A stretch of 64,000 bases of DNA from Henckelia pumila (GCF_033568475.1 NC_133123.1:133582930-133646929); one strand, 5' to 3'. Shown: positions 11,436 to 24,718, numbered from the stretch's first letter. Numbers and translations are program-made. Notes: generated by a model not told the origin, from the sequence alone.

Positions 11436-14400
11436 ATGGCCGCTGCAGTGACAAGAGATGAACTGGCAAGATCCATGAGTAGGAAAGCCAGCTTTTCGTC
11501 CTCGAGCAAAAGAGGTTGGGCTTCAGCCAGTATTCATGAGGCGATCGTGGCTTCAGGAAACGACGTTTTCCAGAAAAGCGGGAGGCAGGACGACGAGGAG
11601 GAGCTACGGTGGGCGGCCATCGAGAGGCTCCCTACTTATGATCGAGTGAGGAAGGGAATCTTGAAGCAAGTTTTGGACAATGGAAGGATTGTGCATGAAG
11701 AAGTTGATTTTGCTCATCTTAGCATGCAAGATAAGAAGCAGATTATGGATGGTATGGTGAAAGCTTTCGAAGATGATAACGAGAGGTTGCTTTTACGACT
11801 CCGCGAGCGAATAGACAGGTAGAAAAAGAGTTTGTTATTGTAATAAGTTTGTTTATCTGATCTGGTTTTGGATGAAAAAGTAATGTTTTGTTGAGATTTT
11901 CTGTTTACCAATAGGGTTGGAATCAATATACCACAATGTGAGATCAGGTTTGAGCATTTGTCAGTTGAAGGTGATGCATTTGTTGGAAGTAGAGCACTTC
12001 CAACTCTATACAATTCCACCATAAATGTGCTGGAGGTAGTTGTTTCATTCTGTCATTTGTTTTATATTTTTCGCGATATGGGGAGGATAAGACATTGATT
12101 ATCAAACTATCCTTGTTTTAATAGGGAATTCTTGGCCTTTTGAGGCTGTTCCCATCTAAAAAGAAGGCTGTCAAAATACTAAATGATGTGTCTGGCATAG
12201 TAAATCCATCAAGGTACGTGCGCATGCATCAGAAATGAGCTTCTTATTCCAGTGTTTTCTATGAAAAATTTCTGAAATGTGATCTATATTGTAATTACCA
12301 GGATGACTCTTCTTTTGGGACCTCCAAGTTCAGGAAAAACGACGTTGCTCAAGGCGCTTGCTGGAAAGCTGGGGGAAGATCTTAGGGTGAGAAATTTATA
12401 CCAAATTCTATGTGCTTCGAAATCTTGATGACATGTGGTTCTTTATGCATAAACTTGCTCTGAATCACCTATTTTTGCTGGATTCTAATACATCAGGAGA
12501 GTGGAAAGATCACTTATTGTGGTCATGAATTGAGGGAATTTATTCCTCAGAGAACTTGTGCTTACATAAGCCAGCATGATCTTCACCATGGTGAGATGAC
12601 AGTAAGAGAGACCTTGAATTTTTCGTGTCGTTGCTTTGGAGTCGGAGCCAGAGATGAGATGCTGGCGGAATTATCGAGGCGTGAAAAGCAATCGGGGATC
12701 AAACCAGACCCGCAAATCGATTCATTCATGAAAGCCATAGCAGTAGCTGGACAGAAGACCAGTTTAGTCACAGATTATGTGCTCAAGGTACGTCTCCCTT
12801 TCAAGATGTTGAATTGGGCGATTGAATGACATGGTTTTAGCTGTTTAGTGACGTTTTTCGGTTAACAGGTTCTTGGAGTGGATATCTGTGCTGATACAAT
12901 GGTGGGTGACGAAATGAGAAGGGGCATTTCTGGCGGACAGAAGAAGCGCGTTACCACTGGTATGTGCATTGCTTTCAACTTTCCAGTACTTTCCAAAATT
13001 AGAATATGAATTATGCTAATGTGGGCTGTTTGAAACTTTGAATATTTGTTTAATATGCAGGAGAAATGTTGGTTGGGCCAGCTAAAGTCTTTCTGATGGA
13101 TGAAATCTCGACCGGTCTCGACAGCTCCACCACATTTCAAATTGTCAAATATATGAGGCAAATGGTTCACATAATGGATATAACAATGATCGTTTCGCTT
13201 CTACAACCCGCCCCTGAGACATTTGATCTTTTCGATGACTTGATCTTGCTTTCTGAAGGACAAATTGTTTATCAAGGTCCGCGTGATCAAGTTCTTGACT
13301 TCTTCGAGAGTGTAGGATTCAAATGTCCCGAGAGAAAAGGAGTTGCTGATTTTCTGCAAGAGGTTACATCTAAGAAAGACCAAGAGCAGTACTGGTCAAG
13401 GAAAACCGAACCTTACCGATACATTTCAGTGCCAGAATTCGTCCATCGGTTTGAATCTTTCTACATTGGACAAAAGATTTTTGGAGAACTTAGAATCCCT
13501 TACGAGAAGAGCAAAGCTCATCCAGCAGCCTTGGTGAAGCAGAAATACGGTATTTCCAACAAAGACTTGTTCAAGGCATGCTTATCAAGAGAGTGGTTGC
13601 TGATGAAACGCAACTCATTCGTGTACATTTTCAAGACGACACAGATCACAATCATGGCTCTTTTTACGTTCACCGTGTTCTTCAGGACACAAATGAAGCC
13701 TGGTCATATAGACGACGGAGGAAAATTTTATGGTGCCCTTTTCTTTAGTCTGATTAATGTCATGTTCAACGGCATGGCTGAGCTTGCCATGACGATTTTC
13801 AGACTTCCTGTCTTTTTCAAACAAAGGGATGCCTTATTTTACCCAGCGTGGGCTTTTGCTCTTCCCATTTGGCTCCTCAGGATTCCTATCTCCATAATGG
13901 AGTCAGGAATATGGGTAATACTAACATATTACACGGTTGGATTTGCCCCTGCAGCTAGCAGGTAATATTTAAAATTTTTGAACATTTTCTCTTTGGTATT
14001 TATACACCTTAACCAAACAAAAATTCTTAAATAATGGAGACTCATTGAATAATGAACGATGCATAAATATTTTAGGTTCTTCCGGCAATATCTGGCATTT
14101 GTGGGCGTTCATCAGATGGCCTTAGGCCTATTTCGTTTCATTGCTGCCCTTGGAAGAACACAAGTCGTTGCCAATACTCTTGGAACCTTCACTTTGTTAC
14201 TGGTTTTCGTTCTTGGTGGATTCATCATTGCCAAAGGTTACTACCATTATATATTTTCTTTGAAGTCCTATTTCATTGACACGGGTTCATTGTAAATCAT
14301 TCTGTCGTTTAACTGCAGATGACCTTCAACCATGGATGAAATGGGCTTATTATCTTTCACCCATGTCATATGGACAAAATGCGATTGTACTCGTAGAATT

Positions 14401-17400
14401 TCTTGACCCGAGATGGTCCACGGTAAAGCTAAATCAGTAGTTACCAGACACAAATTCTACTTTATATGGTGTCATGGTGAATATCATATTTTTCAATCAT
14501 CAGTCATCACATGATGTTTGATCTGTTTTTTTAGCCCAACGACGACAAAAGATTTACCGGAAGCTCGGCAGGGTTGGAACTTTTAGCAGCCAGAGGAATG
14601 TTTACTGAAGAACATTGGTATTGGATTTGTGTCATTGCGCTGTTTGGCTTTTCTCTGTTCTTCAATCTGTGCTTTGTTGCAGCATTGACTTTCTTAAAAC
14701 GTAAGTTTAAACTTCAATACTGAACAGTGGTAAATATTAAGGAACCAAGATTTAGCTTTCTGATTCATTAACTCGAAGAAGATCAAAGTTAGAAATCCAA
14801 ACTTCAATGCAGCATTGGGAGAGTCCAAATCTGTAACTTCAAACCTCGAAGATGGAAGTAAGAAAAATAAGTTGGCATGCTCTAAGGGGAAGGTGGCAAT
14901 TGAAGGTGTAAATTTCGAGTAACTTTTTTCTTTTCTTTCTTTCTTGTTCATTTAAAGAATCTATGCAAATGTCTAACCTCATTGATCATGCAGGGAGTAC
15001 CACACCAGAACATGCGAATACAAATGATGCAGCTACTGCAACCGAAAAACGAGGAATGGTGCTTCCATTCAAGCCATTATCCCTTTCATTTGACCACGTG
15101 AATTACTACGTTGATATGCCAGCAGTAAGCGACTGAATCTTGTTTCTTTTTTTTTTTTTCCTGACAAAATGCTTACTAATTTTGTGTCTCAACATTGGTT
15201 CTGCGTAATTTCTAGGAAATGAAGAGCCAAGGAGTTGAGGAGAGGAGACTCCAATTGTTGCAAGATGTTAGCGGTGCTTTCCGTCCTGGAGTCTTGACTG
15301 CATTGATGGGGGTGAGCGGGGCAGGAAAAACCACTTTGATGGATGTTTTAGCTGGAAGGAAAACTGGTGGGTATATAGAAGGCGATATCAGTATATCGGG
15401 TTATCCAAAGAATCAAGAAACGTTTGCTCGTGTGAGTGGATACTGTGAACAGAACGATATTCACTCTCCTCATGTGACTGTTTATGAGTCGCTTCTCTAT
15501 TCAGCCTGGCTACGTCTTCCAGCAGATGTGAACAAGGGGACAAGACAGGCAAGTCATTCTACCATCTACTTTTTATCACCTTGCTTGGCCTAGGAATCAT
15601 TTCCCCTGTCAAAAAATGCCTGAAGATCGTGTCAAAGCTTTAGCCTGACACTGCAAGCCAGTAACATAACTATTAGCTATGAACTTTAACTTGGTGGCAA
15701 GCACATGATTTCATGGTCAACTTTTATCTCTTAAAACATAGATGCAATAATTGAATTTCCTTCCTGTAATCATTACCGACCCTATTTGCCTCAGATGTTT
15801 GTAGAGGAAGTGATGGAGTTAGTCGAGCTGAACACGTTGAAAGGCGCATTGGTTGGACTTCCAGGAGTAGATGGCCTATCAACTGAGCAGAGAAAACGAC
15901 TCACCATCGCTGTTGAACTGGTAGCAAATCCGTCTATCATTTTCATGGACGAACCAACATCTGGCCTGGACGCTAGAGCTGCTGCAATTGTTATGCGAGC
16001 TGTCCGGAACACAGTGGACACGGGAAGAACTGTTGTCTGCACAATTCACCAGCCAAGCATTGACATTTTTGAATCATTTGATGAGGTACTTCTGCTTTTT
16101 GAGCTATACAGATACTCGGATGTTCTAGGAAGAAAAATATGAGATCTCTGAACCAAATGCATTGTCCCTGTAGCTATTTCTGATGAAGAGAGGAGGACAA
16201 GTTATTTACGCAGGACCTCTGGGGCGAAATTCACAACTCTTAATAGAATACTTTGAAGTGAGTACATTTCATGAGGGTTCTTGGATCATTCGGAACTAGA
16301 AATTATCTAAATACCATATTGCTCGACTTTGGTATCTTTCAGGCTATTGAAGGCGTGTCTAAGATAAAATATGGGTATAATCCAGCCACATGGATGCTGG
16401 AAGTTAGTTCTGCAGCAGTTGAATCTCAACTTGACTTGGATTTTGCGGAAATATACTCCAACTCTGATTTAAATAGGTACCGGTAGATTATGTTTCAAGA
16501 TCTTATATATTGAAACATGGATTTCTTACTTACACTCTCCAAATTTCAGGAGGAATGGAGAACTTAATAGAAAACTAAGCACTCCAGCACAAGACTCCCA
16601 AGACTTATACTTCCCTACTAAATACTCTCAACCATTCCTCACACAATTCTTGGCATGCCTTTGGAAACAGCACTGGTCTTACTGGAGGAATCCACAGTAC
16701 AATGTTATCCGATTTTTCATCACAACAGTTATTGGTCTCATATTTGGAATCATCTTCTGGAATACAGGACATAAAATGTAAGTTATAATCTGTTATCTTT
16801 TAACTGTACTTGTGCATATTTAAGCTCAAAGGGTATAAATATTTGGCACGGAGCATCGTCTTTGACAGACACAAACAGCAAGACCTTTCAAATCTTCTAG
16901 GAGCCATGTACGCCGCCGTTCTATTCCTCGGAGGAACAAACACTTCAGCTGTGCAATCAGTAGTTGCAATTGAAAGAACTGTATTTTATCGGGAAAAAGC
17001 AGCTGGGATGTTTTCAGCTTTGCCTTACGCATTTGCTCAGGTAAAAAACAAAGCTGGCAGTATAATCTTGGGACAAGCATAGATACAACGAGCTCTATCC
17101 TGCAACTTATCTTTACAAATTTCCCTTCTTGTACAGGTGACAGTTGAAACAATTTATGTTGGCATCCAAACATTTGTATATAGTCTTCTCCTTTACTCGA
17201 TGATTGGATTTGAATGGGGGGCGACCAAGTTCATGTGGTTCTATTACTATGTATTCATGTGTTTTGTGTACTTCACACTGTATGGGATGATGCTTGTGGC
17301 ACTTACACCAAGTTACCAGATAGCTGCCATCGTCATGTCATTCTTCCTCAGCTTTTGGAACCTCTTCTCTGGCTTCCTCATTCCAAGAATGGTAAAACTA

Positions 17401-17841
17401 CTATTGTAACTATACACCTTGTTTTTCCTAGGATGGATCCAAGAATTTAACCAAGGGGAACAATTACCATGTTAGCCCCCGCGGGTCCTATTTTGTTGCC
17501 ATATTTTTTGTCCCAAATTTGTGGTATGGACATAAAAAAGGATTGGTGACAAAATCTCTCAAAATTTGCAGCAAATTCCAATCTGGTGGAGGTGGTACTA
17601 TTGGGGTTCTCCGGTGGCATGGACGATCTACGGCCTTGTAACATCTCAGGTTGGTGATAAAATGGACAATGTTCACGTGCCAGGACATGGTGACATCCCA
17701 ATTAAGGACTACCTTAAACAGTTCTTGGGTTACGATTCGGATTTCCTTGGATATGTTGCTTTGGCTCATGTTGGATGGGCATTGCTATTCTTCTTTGTGT
17801 TTGTGTATGGCATCAAGGTCTTGAACTTCCAGAGAAGATGA
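11436..17841 (+). CDS. Full-size PDR-type ABCG transporter
   Basis: Twenty exons give 1460 residues with every junction in phase: 11436-11818, 11915-12035, 12125-12213, 12302-12386, 12497-12787, 12869-12959, 13061-13961, 14076-14236, 14319-14422, 14535-14700, 14813-14905, 14994-15124, 15216-15548, 15795-16085, 16174-16257, 16343-16476, 16550-16777, 16869-17040, 17137-17391, 17572-17841. Order is NBD1-TMD1-NBD2-TMD2, the reverse topology of the PDR family. NBD1: Walker A GPPSSGKT (about 204), signature ISGGQ (343), Walker B Asp about 367. NBD2: GVSGAGKT (904), LSTEQ (1011), Asp 1035. The protein ends LNFQRR, a typical PDR end. Such plasma-membrane pumps export terpenoids, cutin precursors, hormones or xenobiotics; the substrate cannot be told from sequence. 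Exon 13 uses a GC donor. The gene appears intact; it converges on the coiled-coil gene downstream. Confidence 0.93.
15549..15794 (+). other. GC-AG intron 13 of the ABCG gene
   Basis: The donor reads CAG|GCAAGT and the acceptor CTCAG|ATG. Splicing here joins ...TRQ to MFVEEV in phase, which is the expected PDR sequence; no GT donor nearby does so. GC donors with an otherwise perfect match to U1 are typical of the minor class of plant introns. Confidence 0.85.
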
Positions 17842-18454
17842 GGAGGATTCGAGAATTCAAGAAAGTGTTAGCATCCATTAGTTAAAATAACATAGAAGTA
17901 AATATTTCAATAATGGAAATGTGATCTATTATTAATATCCTTTTTTTCATGGGTCAATTGTTGATTTCTTAATGTGATTGTACAGTGTTATTTGGTGAAC
18001 TTTGAAGGAAATAAAATTTCATAGTCTCTTTGTATTGCATTCTTTATATAAATCTCCAAACTGCAAGGACGTCAATCATTTTTTATTTTTATTTTTATCA
18101 GTGCAAGGACTTCTACTATCATTTGAAAGGCTACCACTTTCGCACACTAAAGAGTACACACAAGTCCAGGTTAATTTAAAGCAACAAAAGTTTGGTTCAG
18201 TAAATAATGAAAGAAGAATTTCTTTAATGATTTGATATGCTGAAAAATGCACATGATGCTGCAAATTTAACTAACTCAGCTTCTACCATGAAAGATAGGT
18301 AGCTGAAGCAAATTACAATTACAAAAACACACCTCATCCAATACAAAAATTAGTCAAGAAATCAAACGAGAACAGAAAAACAAACAAAAAGTACATGACA
18401 GTATCCATTATCCTATTCCTCCAGCTATCTGCAGTGCTCTGCCACAGCAAGTGA

Positions 18455-21400
18455 TTACCTGCTCATATACTGCCTAAAACTTTCATCGTATGAAGAAAAG
18501 CATGCAACTGGATGCACACTGGTTTCAGAACTGGAAAGGCTTCTTGATGTTCCATCGCTCAATGGAAATTGAAGTGTAATGTCAGGGAGAAAAGGGTGAG
18601 AATCTTTAACAGGAGGAACTGTATTTGTGTAAGGAGCAGTGTGGTTCAATATATTGTGAGAAGGTGGACCAGTACTATGTCTTGGATAACTGAGAGACCT
18701 CTGTGGGGTAGCTCCATGCCAGGATTCAATTAAAGGGCTGGAAGAAAATGTGAGAAGTGTGCCATCAGATAAAGCATTTCTTGGATCAATATAAGGTTTG
18801 GGATACAGTTTGTCACCATAAATTTCTGGAGAGAAATTTGCAAAACTTGACTTTGCATCAATGACAGGATGTTTGGCTGTGGAAGTTGCTTCAAATTGAT
18901 AATCCGTAGGCAACCTGAAAAGGGCCGGTGAACTTGGGGGAAACCTGAAAGTGTTTGAAGTTCCTCCAGCTAATGGTAGGGAGCCAGTGATTTTCTGTTT
19001 CAGTGAAGATTTAGCTAGCTGAAGTTCCCCCAAAACTGATCCTAAATCTTTCGAAGTTTCCTGCAGCACAACTGGAAGCGAGTTGGATGAAGAGCTACTC
19101 GAAGAAACATTTGGTGTAAAGATTGTCTCTGCATTAGTAGAAATATTTGTTGAAGAGTGTTTCGTGGTACAATAAATGGGCAAACTTGGTGCCTCATGAT
19201 CTATTCTTGAATTTTCTTTGTCAACGTTCTCCTTTAACATGGGAAATGAAGACTCCAGCATTGGAGGTTCACAAGTAATCATGTGACTGCACCCCTGCTC
19301 CTGTAATAATCCTTTTTCTGCATCTGGGGGCAAAAGAAAATTCTGGTGAGTCTCAAGTTCTTCGTCGAAGTGAGTCTCCAGCAACTTTCCCTTCATTTCT
19401 AGGTTATCTGAACTTAATTTTCCAGCAGCATCTGAAAATCCAGGTAACTTCGTCTCCTCTTGTTCTTCTGTCAAGTCCGAATGGCTATTGGGATCACATG
19501 AATCCTGGTGATCCATGGACAAGATAGCAAAAGGAAAAAATGATTCTGAACAACATTAATATGTCACAGTAATGATGGGAATGAAGAATATATGCTCATA
19601 TAGTCATATGAATATAAAAAAGAGTCATAGGAAAATAAATTAGTATGTAAGCATAAGTAGTACAAAAAGGGAAAAAAATCGGTGAAACATGTCTGCCATC
19701 CTCAAATGTTTCATACATGAACTGATTAATATCCTAATACTCTTGGAGAAAATAATATCATTGAGCATCTGCTCTCAATGTTATTTCATAACTACAAAGA
19801 TGGGCTGTTTGTTTCAGTTTTGAACAAAACGTTCTTGGATTCCACTCCAAAGTGAACACATCTTTTGGCTCCCTTCAATTTTAGCTGAAAAAGTGTATTT
19901 TTCAACTTCATGTTTTTCATCCCAACGTATCAAAACATGATCATTTCTTCTTTCCATCTCAAATTTTCCTGGAAAAATCTTCACCACCCAATTTCCTCCC
20001 TCTTTCTTCTCTTTTCATCTATTAGCGCGCAAAATCGGTGTCTTTAGACTTACTAAAAAATATATCATATAAACTCAGCCAAATACAGACCTTTAAGAGC
20101 ATATGTAACCCAAAACGTGCAAGTTCTGGAAAATAAGGGTGCACCAAATGACAACATATGGATTACTTTAATGGTGTAGCATTTGAAGCTGGTAAAGCAT
20201 ACCTGTGTGCCACTGTTATTCTCTCTGTACTTCTCCTCCCATTCTCTCTGGGCCTTCTCCTCTTCTTCAAATTGCACAATGAGTAGTGCCTGATGTTTCA
20301 ACGCACTTTCCATGTCATCATCTCTCTCATGTTCACTAATATAATGTTCATTAATCTTCCGATTTCCACTACCTGATTCTAGCATCAGGTTTTCTATAGG
20401 CTGCTTCTCACTATCATATTCCGTGTGATCTCTCAATGATTCAGGATTACAATCAGAGCCGTTGTAAACATCTCTTGAAGACGTGGCTTTCACGGGGCTA
20501 TCATTTTGAAACTCTTCCATTGATCTGATACACAAAAAAGATTGTATCATCCTTGGTGTAGCATGAAAGACTTTGGTTAACTTGCTGACTTAGTTTAAAT
20601 GGAATTACTATTATGTATACACGTAATTTGAAATTGTGGTCATTGGTTGGGAAACTGAAAGAAAGAGTAAAAGAGTACCAAAGGGAATAATAGAAATTAC
20701 ACATAATTGCATTAAGATGTAACTTTTATGTGATTTCATCAAAGGGGTTCTTTCAGTTATGCTCCAAAGATATTTTAGGAGTTTAAGATCACATGTTATA
20801 TTTGCCAACAGAAAAGTTATAATGGACCAGGTCCAAGGATGGAAAAAAGACCTAGTCTCCCTGCGCCTTATCCTGCGACATGATTTACCAGCACGTCTTG
20901 CTGAAGAACCATTTAAAGGAAAATTATATTTTCTTCTAACAGGGTCCAGATAGTTCTTCTTTTCAAGAGAACACTGAGAATCTTTTGTACTTTTCCAGGA
21001 CAAGCTTCTACCAATTGATGCAGATGATTCAAGTTCAGAGCTAGAGTAAGACTCCATTTCATTTCTTCTTACTTCCAAGTTGGTTGATGTATCTTTTGTC
21101 ATCAGCGAATCGGTCATCGATCCGTGCAGGGTTTCCTCGTGATCAGAATTTGAATCATAACCCTCAGACACATCACTTATTCCATGATTCTCAAGAATTG
21201 CAAGAACATCTGCAGTTGCCTTCTCAGCTTTCTTTCTTTGAAGAGATACAAACTTTAGTTGCTCCTCCAATTCAGACACCTGCATGTATATATGGTTTCA
21301 GAAACTATTATTTTGAAATGATGACTGGATGGAACAGGGGGCAGGAGGGGATTGAAATCTGCACATATTCACATAGGTTTTATGAACTCACTCTCTTGGA

Positions 21401-21499
21401 GAGCTCATCAGCTCTTTGCCTGGCCGTCTTTGAGACGGATCTTTCAGATAACAACCTTGCCCGGAGGAATTCAATCGTCATCGCATTTGAATCTTCCAT
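18455..21499 (-). CDS. Plant-specific coiled-coil protein of unknown function
   Basis: Four coding exons, 21499-21392, 21279-20852, 20524-20203 and 19504-18455, join in phase to 635 residues. The N-terminus MEDSNAMTIEFLRARLLSER continues through a heptad-rich, Arg/Lys/Glu-rich stretch to about residue 70 (likely coiled coil) ending ADVLAILENHGISDVSEGYD. A Ser-rich low-complexity middle, a basic cluster (RRIRRRETR), an acidic EEEEKAQREWEEKYREN segment near 270 and a Pro/Ser-rich C-terminal half follow. I recognise the N-terminal block as conserved in plants (Arabidopsis At1g16520/At1g56080-like proteins, sometimes labelled interactor of constitutive active ROPs), recalled from memory and not checked. 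The exon 2 donor AG|GTCTTT is weak but is required for frame. The gene is tail to tail with the ABCG transporter. Confidence 0.72.
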
Positions 21500-23170
21500 G
21501 CTTGTGTTCTTCCTGATGCTATAGCAATTCAGAAGCTGAGAACTAGTGCAAAAACAACACGTACCAGCTAAATGAGCATAATACGTCCTGTTCTTGACGA
21601 GTAGAAAGATATTATTAATTTCTCAAAACAGTTATTGCCATTTTTGTTTCTTAAAAATCATTTATTGCCATTATATTAGTGTATTATAACACAATACATA
21701 ACATCTAAATTATCATATCTGATGCCAAATAATCAACATATAAGTTCCCTTGATATACTTTATATTTTTTAGAAACGATTCTATTGACCAGAGAGTAAGC
21801 TTTTGAGTGCATGGCAAACGCTACCTTGTGCCTAAAGTAATTCTTTCACACATATGCTTTTACATATATAGAAAGAAATATAAGCAGCTGATGAAATGTC
21901 ACTCCACCAATTTATACTTGCATAAAAGGCAAATTAGTTCCAACAAGACAACTGATAAGCCCTTAATACTTGAGATGGACTCACAATTAGTGGGCCAACA
22001 AAAGGATAATTTACAAAAATCAGTCCAACTAGTGGAAGAATCAGAAATTGCCAATACAACCCAAGTGCACGAGGAAGATGAAGGAGAGGGTAGCCAGCGC
22101 CCAGAGCCTAGAAGACGCAACCAACCCACATGGATGAAGGATTACATCATAGGATAGAGAAAGCATCTTTTACACCAATCGTCGTAAGTTACGATTCTGT
22201 TTTGCGTTGTTTTCTTCTGTTTTATCGCTTAACATGTAAGGATTGTAAAAGGAAATTTTTGGGATTCGTTCAGAAATATTATCAATAGAGTTTTTGCTCT
22301 TGGGAGTTTGGCACAGACTCAAAGGGTGTGTAATCCATTTCTATCAACAACATTGAAAAAACATCAACATTGAAAAAACATCATACTCAGGCACCCAATA
22401 TGACCCAAATTCAAACCTATACCCTGATAAGTCAATATTTCTACCATGGGGGCATAAAATTGATGACACCAACAAGAACAACTTAAGTGACTTCGTAAAA
22501 TACGTGGAGTTTCTAAGTAGGTTCTATATAACGGGCACGACCACATGAACCCAACGCCATAACATCTTTTCGAGCACTGAGTTAATGATAATGCACACAG
22601 ACAGAGGCAAGAAACTGCTCCAAATGTTCCTCGACCCATATGCATCCGTGTTTTGGGGTAAAAATAAAGCCTAAAATAATTTAACCACAGGAAAGACGAA
22701 GAATTTTCGAAAAAATTAAACCTTGGCAACAGAAGCCTCGACTGGCCACCCAGTGGTCTATCGGCACAAAATCTATCCATTTTCACGTCATACATTGCTC
22801 GTCTACAAGACTACAACCATCTAAACCCCAATAAATAAATTATCAGAGGCAGAGAGCTCCCACGAGAGCAACAAAACTCAAACATTTCCAAACATTACAG
22901 CCCGCATAAAGAAAAACTCCGAATGAAAATGACCAAAATTGATCAAGACCCGAAAGAAAAAATCGTCTGGGTATCATAAACTTAAAAAGAAAAACCCGAT
23001 TAAAAAAAATAATAACACCAAAATGTCGTTAAATACACGAAGGGAAAGAAGAAATTACCTCGGTTCTTGATCTCGGTTCAAGGAATTGGCATTCTTTAGC
23101 TGCTGTAAGAAGTAAAAGCAAACTCAAGGGCAAGGGCAAGGGCAAGAAAAAGTAAATCGAATCATGTATA
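21500..23170 (-). other. Leader exon(s) and long 5' UTR intron of the coiled-coil gene
   Basis: On the minus strand a splice donor CCGAG|GTAATT at 23059/23058 is preceded by a leader-like sequence containing GGGCAA repeats, and acceptor-like AG sites occur just upstream of the ATG at 21499. This fits a non-coding first exon (about 23059-23170) and an intron of about 1.5 kb. Leader introns often boost expression in plants. Inferred from splice motifs only. Confidence 0.45.
21807..22345 (+). pseudogene. Ty1/copia relic: pol fragment and possible LTR end
   Basis: A 116-codon frame (21807-22157) ends in PRRRNQPTWMKDYIIG, very like the linker between integrase and reverse transcriptase in plant Copia polyproteins. 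It stops at 22157, before any RT motif. The next 190 bases, to a CA-ending stretch near 22345 (GTGTGTAATCC...), look like an LTR tail. It lies in antisense orientation inside the proposed leader intron of the coiled-coil gene. It is too short to be active. Confidence 0.5.
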
Positions 23171-23621
23171 TGAATATACACAGTGAAAAGAATTTAAAAT
23201 TTAGAAATGGAGCCAATTAATCAAATCGATAATCTTATCTTGGGATCTTGACTTCATTTTTAACTGCAGAAGTTCGATGACTATACCCACTTCTAAGTTC
23301 TAACCCACAGTTTATTAGCTTCCTCGTTTTAATTTTTTTTCTTCCTATTTATTAATGAGCAAGTTGGAGTTGGACACAACTCCTCAATATTTAAGATGAA
23401 AATAAAATTTTTTTAACGTAAAAATTAATAATTTTTATAATTTGGATCGAAAATCCATGTCTCAAAATTGATCGATATCATAAAAAATTTTGTGCTAGTT
23501 AATTTAGAAATATAGATCTAACTATTCATCTGTTAAAAGTAGTCATCTTATAAATCTTATATGATCCCACTAATTTTACCTATCTCATATATGAGTTGTT
23601 TTAAATACAAATTTTATATGA
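23171..23621. other. Intergenic, promoter side of the coiled-coil gene
   Basis: AT-rich, with no gene and no clear TATA box seen. Confidence 0.35.
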
Positions 23622-23629
23622 GAAAGTTC

Positions 23630-23782
23630 TATGCTAGCAGATGAGCACTGCTTATAGTGCCCCTCTGCCTAAATCAATGGTTCTCGGATGATCTTCAGAT
23701 CAAATCAATTGATTTGCAGATCAATCTGGACCATTGATCTGCCTTTGAGATAGCAACCCCAAGGGCAACATAGAACTTCTAC
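23630..23782. mobile_element. Foldback MITE candidate
   Basis: The left end AAGTTCTATGCT is mirrored by AACATAGAACTT at the right. The interior folds on itself, ATCAATGGT...CAAATCAATTGATTTG...ACCATTGAT, around 23690-23755. No clear target duplication was found, so family assignment is open. Confidence 0.5.
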
Positions 23783-23899
23783 AATAAGTTTGGTTTTTTT
23801 CCCAGTGTGTTTGTGTTTTGGTTGAATATTTCCAAGTTGTAATTATAAATATTACTATAACTAAATATTATAAAACAGTCGATGTAATAATTAATTTAA

Positions 23900-24101
23900 G
23901 TGCAAATTGCTCAAAAATCTCCAATGCAAACATGTTTTGCTCTGCACTCCCTAGCCACTTTTTTGTACTATAATTTTTGTTAATTTGTACCACATCTTGT
24001 ATGGTTTTGTGCCACATATTGTATTGTTTTGTACCACATTTTATGACTAGGGACTCAAAGCAAAATATGTTTGCATTTGGGGATTTTTGAGCAAATTGCC
24101 C
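23900..24101. mobile_element. Mutator-type MITE, 202 bp
   Basis: Terminal repeats GTGCAAATTGCTCAAAAATC and, inverted, GGGCAATTTGCTCAAAAATC, continuing through TGCAAACAT.TTTTGCT, make arms of over 40 bp. The flanks TTAATTTAA at 23891-23899 and 24102-24110 are an exact 9-bp duplication, the Mutator hallmark. The interior repeats TTGTACCACAT. Confidence 0.8.
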
Positions 24102-24718
24102 TTAATTTAATCGTCTTTATTTAAAATAAAAATTCCACTATTTAATTAAATATTATAATTGTTTTTTTATTAAAAAAACAAAAACAATAAACAAAAGAAC
24201 AGAACTAGAGAGACGACTATCACGACGTGATACCAATTCAAAGTTCAAACAATTGATGAGCTTGAAACTATATCATATTTAGACGTGAATTCGAATTTCG
24301 AATATGAATCTCAAATTACTTGATCAATAATAATTTAGAATTCGTAGAAATAACAGCAACTCTAGCTTAAATAATCTGTCTCGGTAGCCCGTTTTAACAC
24401 TTCTGGATTTCACTTGTCGTTTTTGCGATACAAATTTTCAACTTATTATTTTTTTCATGTCAAAAATATTTTGTTACAGAGATCAACAGATCGATCTATG
24501 TCACGAATATAAATTCATAATACCATGATTCATACAAATAACTTTCATAAAATAATAGTCGTTATTAATATAAATTATATATTATTACGCATAATGCATG
24601 TTAAGGATAATTCCAAGTCAACCACGTTTTCCTTGAGACCAATTATTTTCTATTGTCAAACAAGAATAACGAGTTAAAGCTGGCGGCTTCCATTGCCTTG
24701 CCTAACTCTCTAATCTCC

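Noticed and set aside
22364-22795. 143-codon minus-strand frame in the leader intron
   Set aside because: No known motif, and it overlaps the end of the Copia relic and intron sequence.
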